Below are positions 31,548 through 38,825 of a stretch of DNA of 64,000 nt, in pieces; position 1 is the stretch's first letter, and every line of letters begins with the position of its first letter. The notes under the pieces are model-generated. The model saw only the letters and a program-made list of their open reading frames with translations, was not told the origin of the DNA and made no database searches. Origin of the DNA: a virus; IMG/VR virus record IMGVR_UViG_3300037961_005428, positions 1 to 64,000 of that record. One strand, written 5' to 3'. A program made the position numbers and the translations under genes.

Positions 31548-32117
31548 TCAATAATCAGTTGACCATACATGTCCGTTGCTGAATGTGAAGTAGTGGCGCA
31601 GGTCTGCGTACCAATATCGGTTCCAGTCAATGTAGCGGAGCAGTGGGTTGTCGTCGTCCGTGTACTCGCATATGTAAGCCCAGTCCTCAGCGAAAGCCTT
31701 GCGTGATTCATACTCACCTTGATAGCAATCTTGCCACACTTCTTCGGGGTCGTCGTATTGGTTGCCGCAGTGATTGTACCACTCACGGAAGCCATCGCCG
31801 TGTTCCTCAATGAGTCGCATGGCTACGATGAGTTCGGGGATGTCGGGGTGCTCGCTGCAATTAATGTATTCGCTGTCGTGGATAGCCCATTCGTCGTGGT
31901 GTTCTTTCTTGCATGCTGTCATGGGATAGAACCCGCTTGTGAAGCATCGCCCTTCTCGTTCCCACTCGGCCTCCAGTTCGTCAGCGTCCATCCACTTGCC
32001 GTGGTATCGTCCTTCGTTGTAGCATGCAAGGCAGGCCACATAGACCCGTGGGATGTCGTCGTTCTTCTTACCCAGTGATGGGTGCAGTTGTTCAATGTCT
32101 GTGTCAGTCATGTTCAT
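31548..32117 (-). CDS. ardA: ArdA-like antirestriction protein
   Basis: 189 residues, close to the usual ArdA size. RVYVACLACYNEGRYHGKWM near 24-43 is the ArdA opening motif (I-Y-V-A-x-L-x-x-Y-N-x-G-x-x-H-G-x-W). Later WQDCYQGEYESRKAFAEDW and YIDWNRYWYADLRH match its C-terminal blocks. ArdA is an acidic DNA mimic that inhibits type I restriction enzymes; this protein is likewise very acidic. It implies that the host carries type I restriction, and pairs with the solitary methyltransferase at 18036. The first methionines (MNM) give two possible starts. Confidence 0.85.
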   Translation of the reverse strand: MNMTDTDIEQLHPSLGKKNDDIPRVYVACLACYNEGRYHGKWMDADELEAEWEREGRCFTSGFYPMTACKKEHHDEWAIHDSEYINCSEHPDIPELIVAMRLIEEHGDGFREWYNHCGNQYDDPEEVWQDCYQGEYESRKAFAEDWAYICEYTDDDNPLLRYIDWNRYWYADLRHYFTFSNGHVWSTDY

Positions 32118-32797
32118 TCCTCCTCTTCCAGTTTAGTTGTGAATACAATCTCGTAACCATCCTCGCTGACCTCGTAGCACAGTTCATTGGCGTGCTCGTC
32201 CCAAGCAACGGCTCGGCCGTACAGATTGAAGTGTTCAACGAGGTCAACAACAGCATCATGTAAGTATTCACGGACTTCGTTAGCGTCGCCTTGAGGCATG
32301 TCGCACAAGGAGTATGACTTTGCTACCTCAATTCGCTGCAAGGCTGAGAGCACACGGTCCCTGCTTACCTGTTCACGCTCAGCCATGCCTTGGAAGTTGC
32401 GACGCAGTTGCCAGCCAAGGTGAACACGCTCGTCGCCGATGGCTCGCTGTGCATTCTCAACCATGGTGTCAGCCATGACCTCAAGGAACTCTTGGTCAGT
32501 CCTGCTGCCGCAGTTGGTAGACCAGTCTGCGTCAGCCATCCGTTGCACGAAGTTGATGTCCGTGACATACGGCTTGAGTTCATTCCAAGTGTCGTCCACA
32601 TGACAGGCCATACAGAAGCGAGCGTGGGCTTTCTCCACCGTCATCACTTCGTCTGTTCGCCAACTGACACGGCGACCGAAGTCGCTCACACCAGTCACCA
32701 TGCTGAGAATCCCCATCCCGAATGAGTTGGTGATACCTAACTCCTCTTTTGTGAATCCCTTTTCCGTTCCGTTCTTTATTCCTACTGTCATTGGCAT
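32114..32797 (-). CDS. Hypothetical protein
   Basis: 227 residues with FCMACHVDDTW (near 61) and a helical region (SRDRVLSALQRIEVAKSYSL). It resembles in length and position the other mid-sized unknowns of this arm. Ends KLEEEE. Unknown; possibly DUF932-like in the ITNSFGMGILSMV region, but too weak to call. Confidence 0.5.
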   Translation of the reverse strand: MPMTVGIKNGTEKGFTKEELGITNSFGMGILSMVTGVSDFGRRVSWRTDEVMTVEKAHARFCMACHVDDTWNELKPYVTDINFVQRMADADWSTNCGSRTDQEFLEVMADTMVENAQRAIGDERVHLGWQLRRNFQGMAEREQVSRDRVLSALQRIEVAKSYSLCDMPQGDANEVREYLHDAVVDLVEHFNLYGRAVAWDEHANELCYEVSEDGYEIVFTTKLEEEE

Positions 32798-32800
32798 GTT

Positions 32801-32869
32801 TCATTCCTCCTCTTCTTGTTGTTCTTTCATTTGCTTGCGCATGATATCGTAATGGTCGTCTTCGCTCAT
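32801..32869 (-). CDS. Micro-ORF (22 residues)
   Basis: MSEDDHYDIMRKQMKEQQEE plus EE. It overlaps the upstream stop (ATGA) and its glutamate tail is the ribosome-binding site of the next gene. Possibly only a coupling peptide. Confidence 0.35.
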   Translation of the reverse strand: MSEDDHYDIMRKQMKEQQEEEE

Positions 32870-33027
32870 TCTAATTCCTCCGAGTGTGATTCGTTCATTC
32901 GCTTGACCTCGTCCAGCAACGCAAAGGCCACCGAGATGGCTGCATTGGTACTGGGTTGATTGAATGGGTTGATACCGTCAACCAATATGGCCTGCATTTT
33001 CTTCAATTCTTCCGTCGTGTATCTCAT
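32866..33027 (-). CDS. Small helical protein with duplicated tail
   Basis: 53 residues (MRYTTEELKKMQAILVDGIN..., LLDEVKRMNESHSEELE). The last eleven residues are identical to the end of the next gene upstream because a 34 bp direct repeat (32865-32898 and 33023-33056) spans the stop, ribosome-binding site and following start codon. Confidence 0.5.
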   Translation of the reverse strand: MRYTTEELKKMQAILVDGINPFNQPSTNAAISVAFALLDEVKRMNESHSEELE

Positions 33028-33227
33028 TCTAATTCCTCCGAGTGTGATTCGTTCATGCGAATAACTGTCGCTCTGCGCTGTTTGAAATCCATTCGCAGTT
33101 CAATGTAGATTTCTTCACCGCATACGGTGCACTCGTACCACAGTTGGGTAAGTCGCTCGTCTCCGGCTGCGTCGTTCAAATCCATATGGCTTCTCGCATT
33201 GTTTTCGTGTTTGCATTCTTCTGTCAT
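33024..33227 (-). CDS. Small zinc-finger protein
   Basis: 67 residues from ATG 33227, three bases after the upstream stop. ECKHENN near the start and CTVCGEE (33-39) supply Cys-His...CxxC, as in the MTCEH proteins. Ends in the repeated RMNESHSEELE tail. Confidence 0.55.
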   Translation of the reverse strand: MTEECKHENNARSHMDLNDAAGDERLTQLWYECTVCGEEIYIELRMDFKQRRATVIRMNESHSEELE

Positions 33228-33229
33228 GT

Positions 33230-34111
33230 TCAGTCCCTCCACATGGTGATGGTTCCGTTTTCGCTACGCTCGTAGGATGTGTAGCCACCCTCTCGCATCG
33301 TGTTCCACAAGTCAGCCTCGGCTCGGCGTCGTGCCTTCTCCTCGGCCTTGCCTTCGGGCGTTTGTAGGTAAGCGAGGTGAGCCTTCCACTCAGCGTCGTC
33401 CTTGGCTCGCTGGAAATCCTTGAAGGTGATGTTGTGTCCGTTGAACATCGCTGTGTTGAAGTATTCTGCATCGGACAACCCTGTGAACAGGAAGTGCTGG
33501 GCGATGGTGGTGCGCCCTTGGTAGTCGTAGATTTTCCAGTGCCGCACGGCTGACCGCCAAGACATGTGCTTGGGGCGTGCGCCGTTGCGAAGGTAGTCGC
33601 ACATGGCGAACAACATCTTGGCGGCTTTCCTCGCACGCTCTTGGTTGTACTCATTGACCTCGTCGTCGTCGGGGTCGGTGAACTCGTGCAGGAAAGTGGA
33701 AGGGTATTTCTTCATCGCCTGTTGTTCAACCGCAATCTCTTCCGGTTCCGTAGCGATGGAGAGGTACACCTTGTCGGTCATATCGTCCCGTGGTCTGTGG
33801 GGGTAGCCGTACATGTTCTTGATGTCCTGTACGAACTCGCTGTGCAGAAGTTCGGACATCATCGCACCCTCTGCATACTGGTCCTCAATGCGCCACTCGT
33901 AGCCCATGTTGTTCCATTCCTCAACCTCGTCCCTGTCCCAGTGGATAGAGCCATCAGTACAAAGGTAGGCAGGTATTGTGCCCTCCAACACATCAGCAAT
34001 CTGTGCATTGATGCTGTCCCAATCGCTGTGAAGAATCTCCACCATCTCAAAGTGGCCGTCTTCGTAGTCGTCGTCGTGCGTCTCGCTTCGTCTGTATATC
34101 ATTGTCGCCAT
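33230..34111 (-). CDS. Hypothetical protein
   Basis: 293 residues. Acidic N-terminal third (HDDDYEDGHFEMVEILHSDW), central helices (ERARKAAKMLFAMCDYLRNG) and a basic C-terminal coiled-coil (GKAEEKARRRAEADLWNTM). Unknown. Confidence 0.5.
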   Translation of the reverse strand: MATMIYRRSETHDDDYEDGHFEMVEILHSDWDSINAQIADVLEGTIPAYLCTDGSIHWDRDEVEEWNNMGYEWRIEDQYAEGAMMSELLHSEFVQDIKNMYGYPHRPRDDMTDKVYLSIATEPEEIAVEQQAMKKYPSTFLHEFTDPDDDEVNEYNQERARKAAKMLFAMCDYLRNGARPKHMSWRSAVRHWKIYDYQGRTTIAQHFLFTGLSDAEYFNTAMFNGHNITFKDFQRAKDDAEWKAHLAYLQTPEGKAEEKARRRAEADLWNTMREGGYTSYERSENGTITMWRD

Positions 34112-34124
34112 GTTTCATTCCTCC

Positions 34125-34979
34125 TCAGTAGTATTCTTCTCCCCAACCATGGTCAAGGCGCATGTTCAATTTGCCAAACATGGTGAGGAATAAATCGTCT
34201 GCGTCAAACGACTCCTTGATGTCGGTGTCGTCGCCGTACCCCATCCATACTTCTTGCTGGCACAGCACTACCATCTCACCGGGTGAGTCGTGGGAACCGT
34301 GCGTCTTCGTGATGGTGAATAGGATGGGGCTGTTATAGCCGCCGATGCCGTCGTCGCCGCCTCGCCAGTTGTAGACCTTGAGTGTGTAGTCAATGTTGCC
34401 GGGCTTGGTGAACTGCACTGCCCATCGTGGATGGATTGAAGACCAGTCCGTGCGACGGCGGTGGGTGAAGTGAGTGGCAAACCAGTTCATGAACTTCTCA
34501 GCACCCACGGCTGGGAGAATGTCGTTGAGGTACCACTGTGGCTGCACTGGTGGAGCAGGCTTACCGTTCTCGTCCATGAAGGGGAAGAACCAGCCCTCGT
34601 GATGGGACTGGGTCGGTGGTCGCAGGTCAAAGAGTGAGTAAGTGTTTACATAGTCGGCGTCGTCCGCTTTGTCCAGCCAGTGTTGCATTCGGTCTACCAA
34701 GGCTGAACGGGTGTCGCCAGTCCACTCATGGCTTGAGCGAGTAGCGGTGATTTCACCCGTGTAGATGTCTCGGTGTGCGACGCCGTAGACTCGTGATGCC
34801 AGCCAATGCTTGCCGCCCTCGGTGCATTCACCACAGCACCAGTTGTAGCGTGGTCCGTAGCCCATGTCCAGCATGGCCATGGTCGTTGTGTCCATCATGA
34901 ACGCACGCTTGGGTGGCTCATCGTAGGCTCGGTCGCAGTTGCAGCAGATGTGTTCTGTTTGTTGTTCGTTCATGTTCAT
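34125..34979 (-). CDS. Hypothetical protein with N-terminal zinc motif
   Basis: 284 residues. ICCNCDRAYDE (11-21) and CCGEC (48-52) form a zinc ribbon; the remainder is Trp-rich (PQWYLNDILPAVG, WAVQFTKPGNIDYTLKVYNW). Unknown. Confidence 0.5.
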   Translation of the reverse strand: MNMNEQQTEHICCNCDRAYDEPPKRAFMMDTTTMAMLDMGYGPRYNWCCGECTEGGKHWLASRVYGVAHRDIYTGEITATRSSHEWTGDTRSALVDRMQHWLDKADDADYVNTYSLFDLRPPTQSHHEGWFFPFMDENGKPAPPVQPQWYLNDILPAVGAEKFMNWFATHFTHRRRTDWSSIHPRWAVQFTKPGNIDYTLKVYNWRGGDDGIGGYNSPILFTITKTHGSHDSPGEMVVLCQQEVWMGYGDDTDIKESFDADDLFLTMFGKLNMRLDHGWGEEYY

Positions 34980-35122
34980 TCCTCCTCTTCTAATCCAAGG
35001 GCTTCACGCAGGACAAAGACCTTCGCTTGCAGTTCCCCGTTCTCTTTTACCAGTGCTATCTGTTGTTGAAGCAGGTTGCTGTGTTTCTTTAGTAGTTCAA
35101 TGTAGGCCTTTGCGTACATCAT
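34976..35122 (-). CDS. Small coiled-coil protein
   Basis: 48 residues read directly. IELLKKHSNLLQQQIALVKE with leucines at heptad spacing, then LREALGLEEEE; a short leucine-zipper-like helix suited to dimerisation. Confidence 0.5.
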   Translation of the reverse strand: MMYAKAYIELLKKHSNLLQQQIALVKENGELQAKVFVLREALGLEEEE

Positions 35123-35125
35123 GTT

Positions 35126-35296
35126 TCATTCCTCCTCGTGAATTGGAAAGCCGTGTATTGCCATCAATCTGTACGCATCAATTGCGTACATAGCCCGGCG
35201 CAGTCTCGCCATCGCAGACCGGTGTTCATTTGCCAATGCAGTGTATGCGTCAAGCAGGTCTTGGTATGCTTGGTCTTGTCCGTCGTATTCTGTCAT
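35126..35296 (-). CDS. Small helical protein
   Basis: 56 residues (MTEYDGQDQAYQDLLDAYTA, then LANEHRSAMARLRRAMYAID). TTTATAAGGAG lies about ten bases before the ATG, giving an AGGAG ribosome-binding site; the same bases could be a TATA-like box but are too close to be its promoter. Confidence 0.5.
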   Translation of the reverse strand: MTEYDGQDQAYQDLLDAYTALANEHRSAMARLRRAMYAIDAYRLMAIHGFPIHEEE

Positions 35297-35550
35297 GTTT
35301 ATGTCTCCTTATAAAGTGTGTAAATTAGATGGCTCGCAGTATCAATTTTGCAGGTTCATGCGGAGTATGCAATGCACGATGCAATATTGGAATCGTTTGT
35401 ACTATTGTTCACTATTCTTCCTAATATATATTATAACAATCTCTTAGGGTATAGTGAACAATGAGGATAATACCACGGTGAAATGTTTCTACTTCATGCA
35501 ATGCATACTCTGCACAGACCGCAAAAAGGGACACTGCGAGGCTGTGAGGA
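35297..35550. other. Non-coding AT-rich intergenic region
   Basis: About 250 bases with no convincing gene on either strand, unusual in this dense arm. It holds nested inverted repeats (listed separately) around an AT-only core, and probably the promoter for 35296 and downstream genes. Confidence 0.55.
35363..35510. repeat. Nested inverted repeats around an AT-rich core (origin or operator candidate)
   Basis: Inner arms ATTGTTCACTAT (35404-35415) and ATAGTGAACAAT (35451-35462) are perfect 12-mers. Outer arms GAGTATGCAATGCA (35363-35376) and TGCAATGCATACTC (35497-35510) pair with one mismatch. Both are centred near 35435, on CTAATATATATTATAACAAT (35421-35440), which should melt easily. Such symmetry fits an origin or a dimeric regulator site. 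Confidence 0.5.
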
Positions 35551-35769
35551 CTACTTCGTCCAGTAGTCAAAGCCGTCATCAAGGTAGCCTGCTTCGGCAA
35601 GGTAGTCCTCAGCGAACTCCTTCGTCGTGAAGTATTTGCTGTACTTGTCAGCGCCGGGCTTGTTGAATTGGTTGCACACCTCTTGCAGCGAGAGGTTGAT
35701 GCGAGACACAGTCCCTCCACCGAAGCCGTCAAGTTCTGCAATCCATAGCGTTATTCTGTTCGTGTTCAT
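35551..35769 (-). CDS. Small hypothetical protein
   Basis: 72 residues (MNTNRITLWIAELDGFGGGT...). Glycine-rich turn, then SLQEVCNQFNKPGADK and a helical FTTKEFAEDYLAEAG. Unknown. Confidence 0.5.
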   Translation of the reverse strand: MNTNRITLWIAELDGFGGGTVSRINLSLQEVCNQFNKPGADKYSKYFTTKEFAEDYLAEAGYLDDGFDYWTK

Positions 35770-35772
35770 CGG

Positions 35773-35907
35773 TCATTCCTCCAGTTCTCGCATTTCTTCA
35801 ATTGTCCATGTTGCCTCGCAGGGCGGGAACATGCAATGCCAGTCGGGCATGATTGGTGAGTCTATGAGCGGGCTTCCGCAGTTCGGGCAGGTCTTTACTT
35901 TCGTCAT
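35773..35907 (-). CDS. Small zinc-ribbon protein
   Basis: 44 residues: CPNCG (7-11) and, after MPDWH, C and PPC residues near 25-29. Typical Zn-ribbon of phage proteins. Read directly from the sequence. Confidence 0.55.
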   Translation of the reverse strand: MTKVKTCPNCGSPLIDSPIMPDWHCMFPPCEATWTIEEMRELEE

Positions 35908-36065
35908 TCATTCACCACCCACGAGTCGCAGGTCCAGTATGTTGTTTCGTAGTAAGCCATGTGCCATGGGCGAGGTCGTCCTGCCATCACCCATTCTTCC
36001 ATCTGCTTTGACCATTGCTTCATGTGTGCTTTCCATTCTTCGGGGCTTAGGTTTGTTCTTGTCAT
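35904..36065 (-). CDS. Small Trp/Met-rich protein
   Basis: 53 residues (LSPEEWKAHMKQWSKQMEEW, then RPRPWHMAYYETTYW). ATG 36065 is seven bases after GGAGG; an ATG six bases upstream overlaps the previous stop. Unknown. Confidence 0.5.
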   Translation of the reverse strand: MTRTNLSPEEWKAHMKQWSKQMEEWVMAGRPRPWHMAYYETTYWTCDSWVVNE

Positions 36066-36067
36066 GT

Positions 36068-36400
36068 TCATTCCTCCGTGTCGTAGAGTTGCCGAGCCAA
36101 GTCCAAAGTGGCCTCGTCAAATCTCTCCTCCATGTCCGGTCCCTCCTTGAAGAACTCAATGTAATAGTCACGATGTTCTTGGAGCCACTTGAGGAAGTGA
36201 AGCGAATGAAAGTTCCACATTCCTACAAGTGATTGAGGGAAGTCTCTATGATAATCGTCCATGACCTTGTTTGTCCTTGACACCATCCAATCGTATAGGT
36301 TGAGTGGTGATTCACGGGGTTCGCCCGTTATCTCTTCTAAGAGTCGGTCAATTTCTTTACCTGCTGCTTCGTTGTATTCTGTGTCTTTGTCTTCTGTCAT
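36068..36400 (-). CDS. Hypothetical helical protein
   Basis: 110 residues. Acidic helical N-terminus (AAGKEIDRLLEEITGEP) and an aromatic centre (DFPQSLVGMWNFHSLHFL). MazG-like or other all-helical folds are possible, without evidence. Unknown. Confidence 0.5.
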   Translation of the reverse strand: MTEDKDTEYNEAAGKEIDRLLEEITGEPRESPLNLYDWMVSRTNKVMDDYHRDFPQSLVGMWNFHSLHFLKWLQEHRDYYIEFFKEGPDMEERFDEATLDLARQLYDTEE

Positions 36401-36732
36401 GTTTGCATCTCCCTATAGTATGCGTAGCCTTGACTGGCTGTGTGAATCGGATGGCCCCTCGGAGGGGGTGAGGATGGTCGGGGTGTGGGTGGCGCTGCGG
36501 CAATCCCCGCAGTAGGGCTGCGAGTTTGGTGTCCTAAACACACCCCAGTTGGGTCAGCCACCTGCCCCATCCCTCCGGTATCACTCCGGTCGGGCGGGGC
36601 AGGCGACTGCCTGTCCTGTTCTTGGTGTTCGCCAAGTCGCTTTGGCATCTCAGCCGGTTGGTTCCGTGGTATGCACCCCACGGGGTGGCGGGTACGGGCC
36701 CCCACTGGCCACACATGTTTGAGTGTCTGTGC
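36401..36732. ncRNA. GC-rich intergenic region with several hairpins (possible structured RNA)
   Basis: 332 bases without a credible gene; the minus-strand frame across it is Pro-rich and unlike its neighbours. It contains at least three local hairpins: CCCCTCGGAGGGG near 36456, CAGGCGACTGCCTG near 36603, and CACCCCACGGGGTG near 36674. It lies downstream of 36733 and upstream of 36400, so it could be a structured untranslated RNA or a processed element. No tRNA could be folded by eye. Confidence 0.3.
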
Positions 36733-37296
36733 TCACTGGGTTCGGACGAAGCGGAGGGCGGCTTCCTCGGTGTAGCCAAGGGCCACGAGGTCGTCCACCT
36801 TCTTGCGGATGTCATCGGGCAGGGCTGCGGTGTCGTGAACCACAGGCTTGCCGTCGGCGGTCAAGAAGCCAGCAGCGACTGCCTCCTTGATGCTCATGCC
36901 GTCGGGGATGTGGCCACCGTTGCGAACCTTCATGGCTCGGAACTCGTCTTTGCTGAGAAGGCGACCCTTGCCGCCCGGTGTCCATGGGTTCTCAGCCTTG
37001 TGGATGGCGTGGAGAAGCCATGCCATGTGGCTGCTGGTGCTCTTGGGGCCGTTGCCGAAGCCCGCTGAGCGAGGCTCGGTGATGGTGGCGGCCAATTGCT
37101 TAGCGTCGCCCACGACCAGTGCCACGGCGATGGCCTTGGCTGATGGGTGGCTGATGCCCAGTTCGTTCGCACGAACGAGCACGGCTTTCACCTGCTCGGT
37201 CGCTTCGTCTCGCTTAGCAGCGCTGCGACCTCGGAGGGCCTTGGCGGTCTGCTCAACGGTTGGCTCGGTTGCGTCTCGGTATTCTTGTGCGCTCAT
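36733..37296 (-). CDS. Hypothetical alanine-rich protein
   Basis: 187 residues. Ala/Lys-rich helices (EQTAKALRGRSAAKRDEATE; AKAIAVALVVGDAKQLAAT) and a C-terminal UBA-like helix (VDDLVALGYTEEAALRFV). Second gene of the short leftward unit starting near 37.9 kb. Unknown. Confidence 0.55.
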   Translation of the reverse strand: MSAQEYRDATEPTVEQTAKALRGRSAAKRDEATEQVKAVLVRANELGISHPSAKAIAVALVVGDAKQLAATITEPRSAGFGNGPKSTSSHMAWLLHAIHKAENPWTPGGKGRLLSKDEFRAMKVRNGGHIPDGMSIKEAVAAGFLTADGKPVVHDTAALPDDIRKKVDDLVALGYTEEAALRFVRTQ

Positions 37297-37793
37297 TGTT
37301 TCACTTCCTTCATGTTGGTTGGTGCTGGTGTGCTCGCCACGACTGCGGTCATGACGGATTGGAATGCTGCCTCTGCGGTCGTCATCATTGGCACGCCGTT
37401 CACGGTGGCATGGCTGTTGATGGCGATGGCTCGGTCAACAGCACGGCGACTCGGTCGGCTCAAATGCGTCGGTGGTTTGACCTTGAGGCCGGGTATGACG
37501 CTGTCCGTGGGGAACTTGGGTGCGGGCGTGCTGTCGGCAACATGCACGAACTTGCGTGCGTTGGCTGCTTTGGCCTGCTCGTTCCAGTAGTCCCGCTTGT
37601 CGTATCGCTCGTTGCGGTTGGCCTTGGCGGTCATGGCTTCTTCGGTCGTGTGCTCGTGGCCGCAGTCTTGGCAGACATACACCGTGCCGTCGGTCGTGCC
37701 CTTGGGGTTGAGGTCCCCACGGCACAGACCGCCTCGGCGGTGTGTCTGCTCGCATGCGTCACGGATAGGCTTCAATTCATACTTGGTCTTCAT
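37293..37793 (-). CDS. Zinc-ribbon protein, first leftward gene from the divergence point
   Basis: 166 residues from ATG 37793 preceded by AGGAG. Cys at IRDACEQTH and GGLCRGDL plus VCQDCGHEH (near 40) give a zinc ribbon; then a basic linker and helices (RRAVDRAIAINSHATV). Its leader contains a 40-base hairpin. Being next to the repeat region, it could encode an origin-binding or regulatory protein (position-based inference). Confidence 0.55.
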   Translation of the reverse strand: MKTKYELKPIRDACEQTHRRGGLCRGDLNPKGTTDGTVYVCQDCGHEHTTEEAMTAKANRNERYDKRDYWNEQAKAANARKFVHVADSTPAPKFPTDSVIPGLKVKPPTHLSRPSRRAVDRAIAINSHATVNGVPMMTTAEAAFQSVMTAVVASTPAPTNMKEVKQ

Positions 37794-37811
37794 CTTATCA
37801 CTCCTGTGTAT

Positions 37812-37851
37812 GTGTGCCCATCCCCACACCTTCGGGCTGGGGCGGGCACAC
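37812..37851. promoter_or_regulatory. Strong hairpin in the leader of the 37793 gene
   Basis: GTGTGCCC (37812-37819) pairs with GGGCACAC (37844-37851); after one mismatch CCCCA pairs with TGGGG, and CC/GG closes a TTC loop. About 15 of 18 positions pair. It lies 20-60 bases upstream of the ATG on the minus-strand transcript, so it may control expression; no T-run supports termination. Confidence 0.5.
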
Positions 37852-37920
37852 CCACACCCCAGCGCAGGGCGGGGGGATGGGTGCACCGGCCTCCAAGCGG
37901 AGGGGGAAGGACATTGAGGG

Positions 37921-37948
37921 ATTGTTTCAATCCTTTATAAAGAGAAGT
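37921..37948 (-). promoter_or_regulatory. Diverged copy of the repeated promoter
   Basis: On the minus strand ACTTCTCTTTATAAAGGATT matches the core of the other three copies (TTCTCCTTATAAAGAATC) with a few changes, and the ATTGTTT flank is kept. It would start the leftward transcript of 37793-36733, leaving a leader of about 110 bases. Confidence 0.6.
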
Positions 37949-37949
37949 C

Positions 37950-38470
37950 CAAAAAGGCCGACTCACAAAACAGAGCAGAGAGCCTTTACCCACACAGCAC
38001 AGCAGGGCTTTACGGGACATTGAGAAGCGGAACGCACACCCATATCGGTGGGGCTTGTCCCCCCAAACAAGCGACGGCGACTCGCACGGGGCAGGGTAAA
38101 GCCCTCACATCACAGGGGGCCAACTCACACACCACGAACCACAGCGGGGCGACTCACACGGGAGAGCCGTCCCCCTGTGCCAACACAGAGAGCCGACTCA
38201 CACGGGGCGGCGGCGAGGGCGCACGAGAGATTCTATAGACCGCTACCCTGCGAGGCTGTTAGCCCACCCCATGCGAGGCGGCTGGCCTTACGCACGAGGC
38301 GGCTGGCTGTGCCGTGTGAGCCGGCTGACTCGCACGACGCACCCCGTTCTATAGACCGTGCGACTGAGGGGCTTTACCCAAAACGGGCGAGGGCTTTACC
38401 CCGCCGCCGCAGGGGGCTTTACCTTAGCCGGAGGAATGGCTTTACCCGCCGGCTTTACCCTCCTTTAACC
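37950..38470. repeat. Iteron-like repeat region at the transcription divergence point (origin or packaging candidate)
   Basis: Several short motifs recur. GGGCTTTACC-type: 37982, 38005, 38369, 38391, 38414, 38438, 38451, and inverted at 38095. CGACTCACACGGG-type: 37958 (partial), 38078, 38119 (partial), 38150, 38194. TTCTATAGACCG: 38231 and 38347. CGAGGCGGCTGGC: 38274 and 38295, with a degenerate GAGGCTGTTAGC at 38252. No frame across it looks coding. It separates the leftward and rightward arms. Confidence 0.65.
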
Positions 38471-38505
38471 ACACACGGCGCTCCACCAAAATTTTGCTCA
38501 CAGGC

Positions 38506-38545
38506 TTAGGGCCCTAAAAATTTCACAATTTTTTTTAAGTCAGCC
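38506..38545 (+). promoter_or_regulatory. Probable promoter of the rightward (virion) operon
   Basis: A perfect palindrome TTAGGGCCCTAA (38507-38518) runs into an AT-rich stretch (CTAAAAATTTCACAATTTTT). CTAAAAATTT is the likeliest TATA element, giving a start near 38545 and a short leader before the ATG at 38560. The call rests on position and base composition. Confidence 0.4.
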
Positions 38546-38559
38546 CGCCTCCGATAGTC

Positions 38560-38823
38560 ATGGCTCAGCCGATGGACATCGCTTGGATGGTGTTGAAGCA
38601 AGAAGGCTATGAGGACTATGTGGACCCTACATTAGACCAATCCTCAAGTTATTATCCCCCAATCCAACCTTCGGCACCAAGTCCGGAGCCACAGGAGTAT
38701 TTTTCTTTACCTCAAAGCCCGCAGGCCCGCCTTATGAGACTGTATTCAAAGGCACAGTCTGTTGGCTACGCTAATTTGACAGATGCAGAACGGGACGAAA
38801 TAAGAGCACTGGGTGGTATGTAA
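38560..38823 (+). CDS. Cargo-tag protein 1 (small)
   Basis: 87 residues. Starts MAQPMDIAWMVLKQEG, the shared tag. A Pro/Ser/Tyr-rich linker follows, then a helical end (AQSVGYANLTDAERDEIRAL). First gene of the rightward arm. Apart from the tag nothing is recognised. Confidence 0.65.
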   Translation: MAQPMDIAWMVLKQEGYEDYVDPTLDQSSSYYPPIQPSAPSPEPQEYFSLPQSPQARLMRLYSKAQSVGYANLTDAERDEIRALGGM

Positions 38824-38825
38824 GC

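Noticed and set aside
36397-36714. 105-codon minus-strand frame, Pro/Arg/Thr-rich
   Set aside because: Composition unlike neighbouring genes and it overlaps hairpins; treated as non-coding.
37950-38470. CRISPR array
   Set aside because: Units are 10-14 bases, imperfect and irregularly spaced with no uniform spacers, and no cas genes are present; the Cas4-like nuclease at 2271 belongs to the replication operon.
38048-38509. 153-codon plus-strand frame through the repeat region
   Set aside because: Arg/Pro/Thr-rich product dictated by the repeats, no ribosome-binding site.
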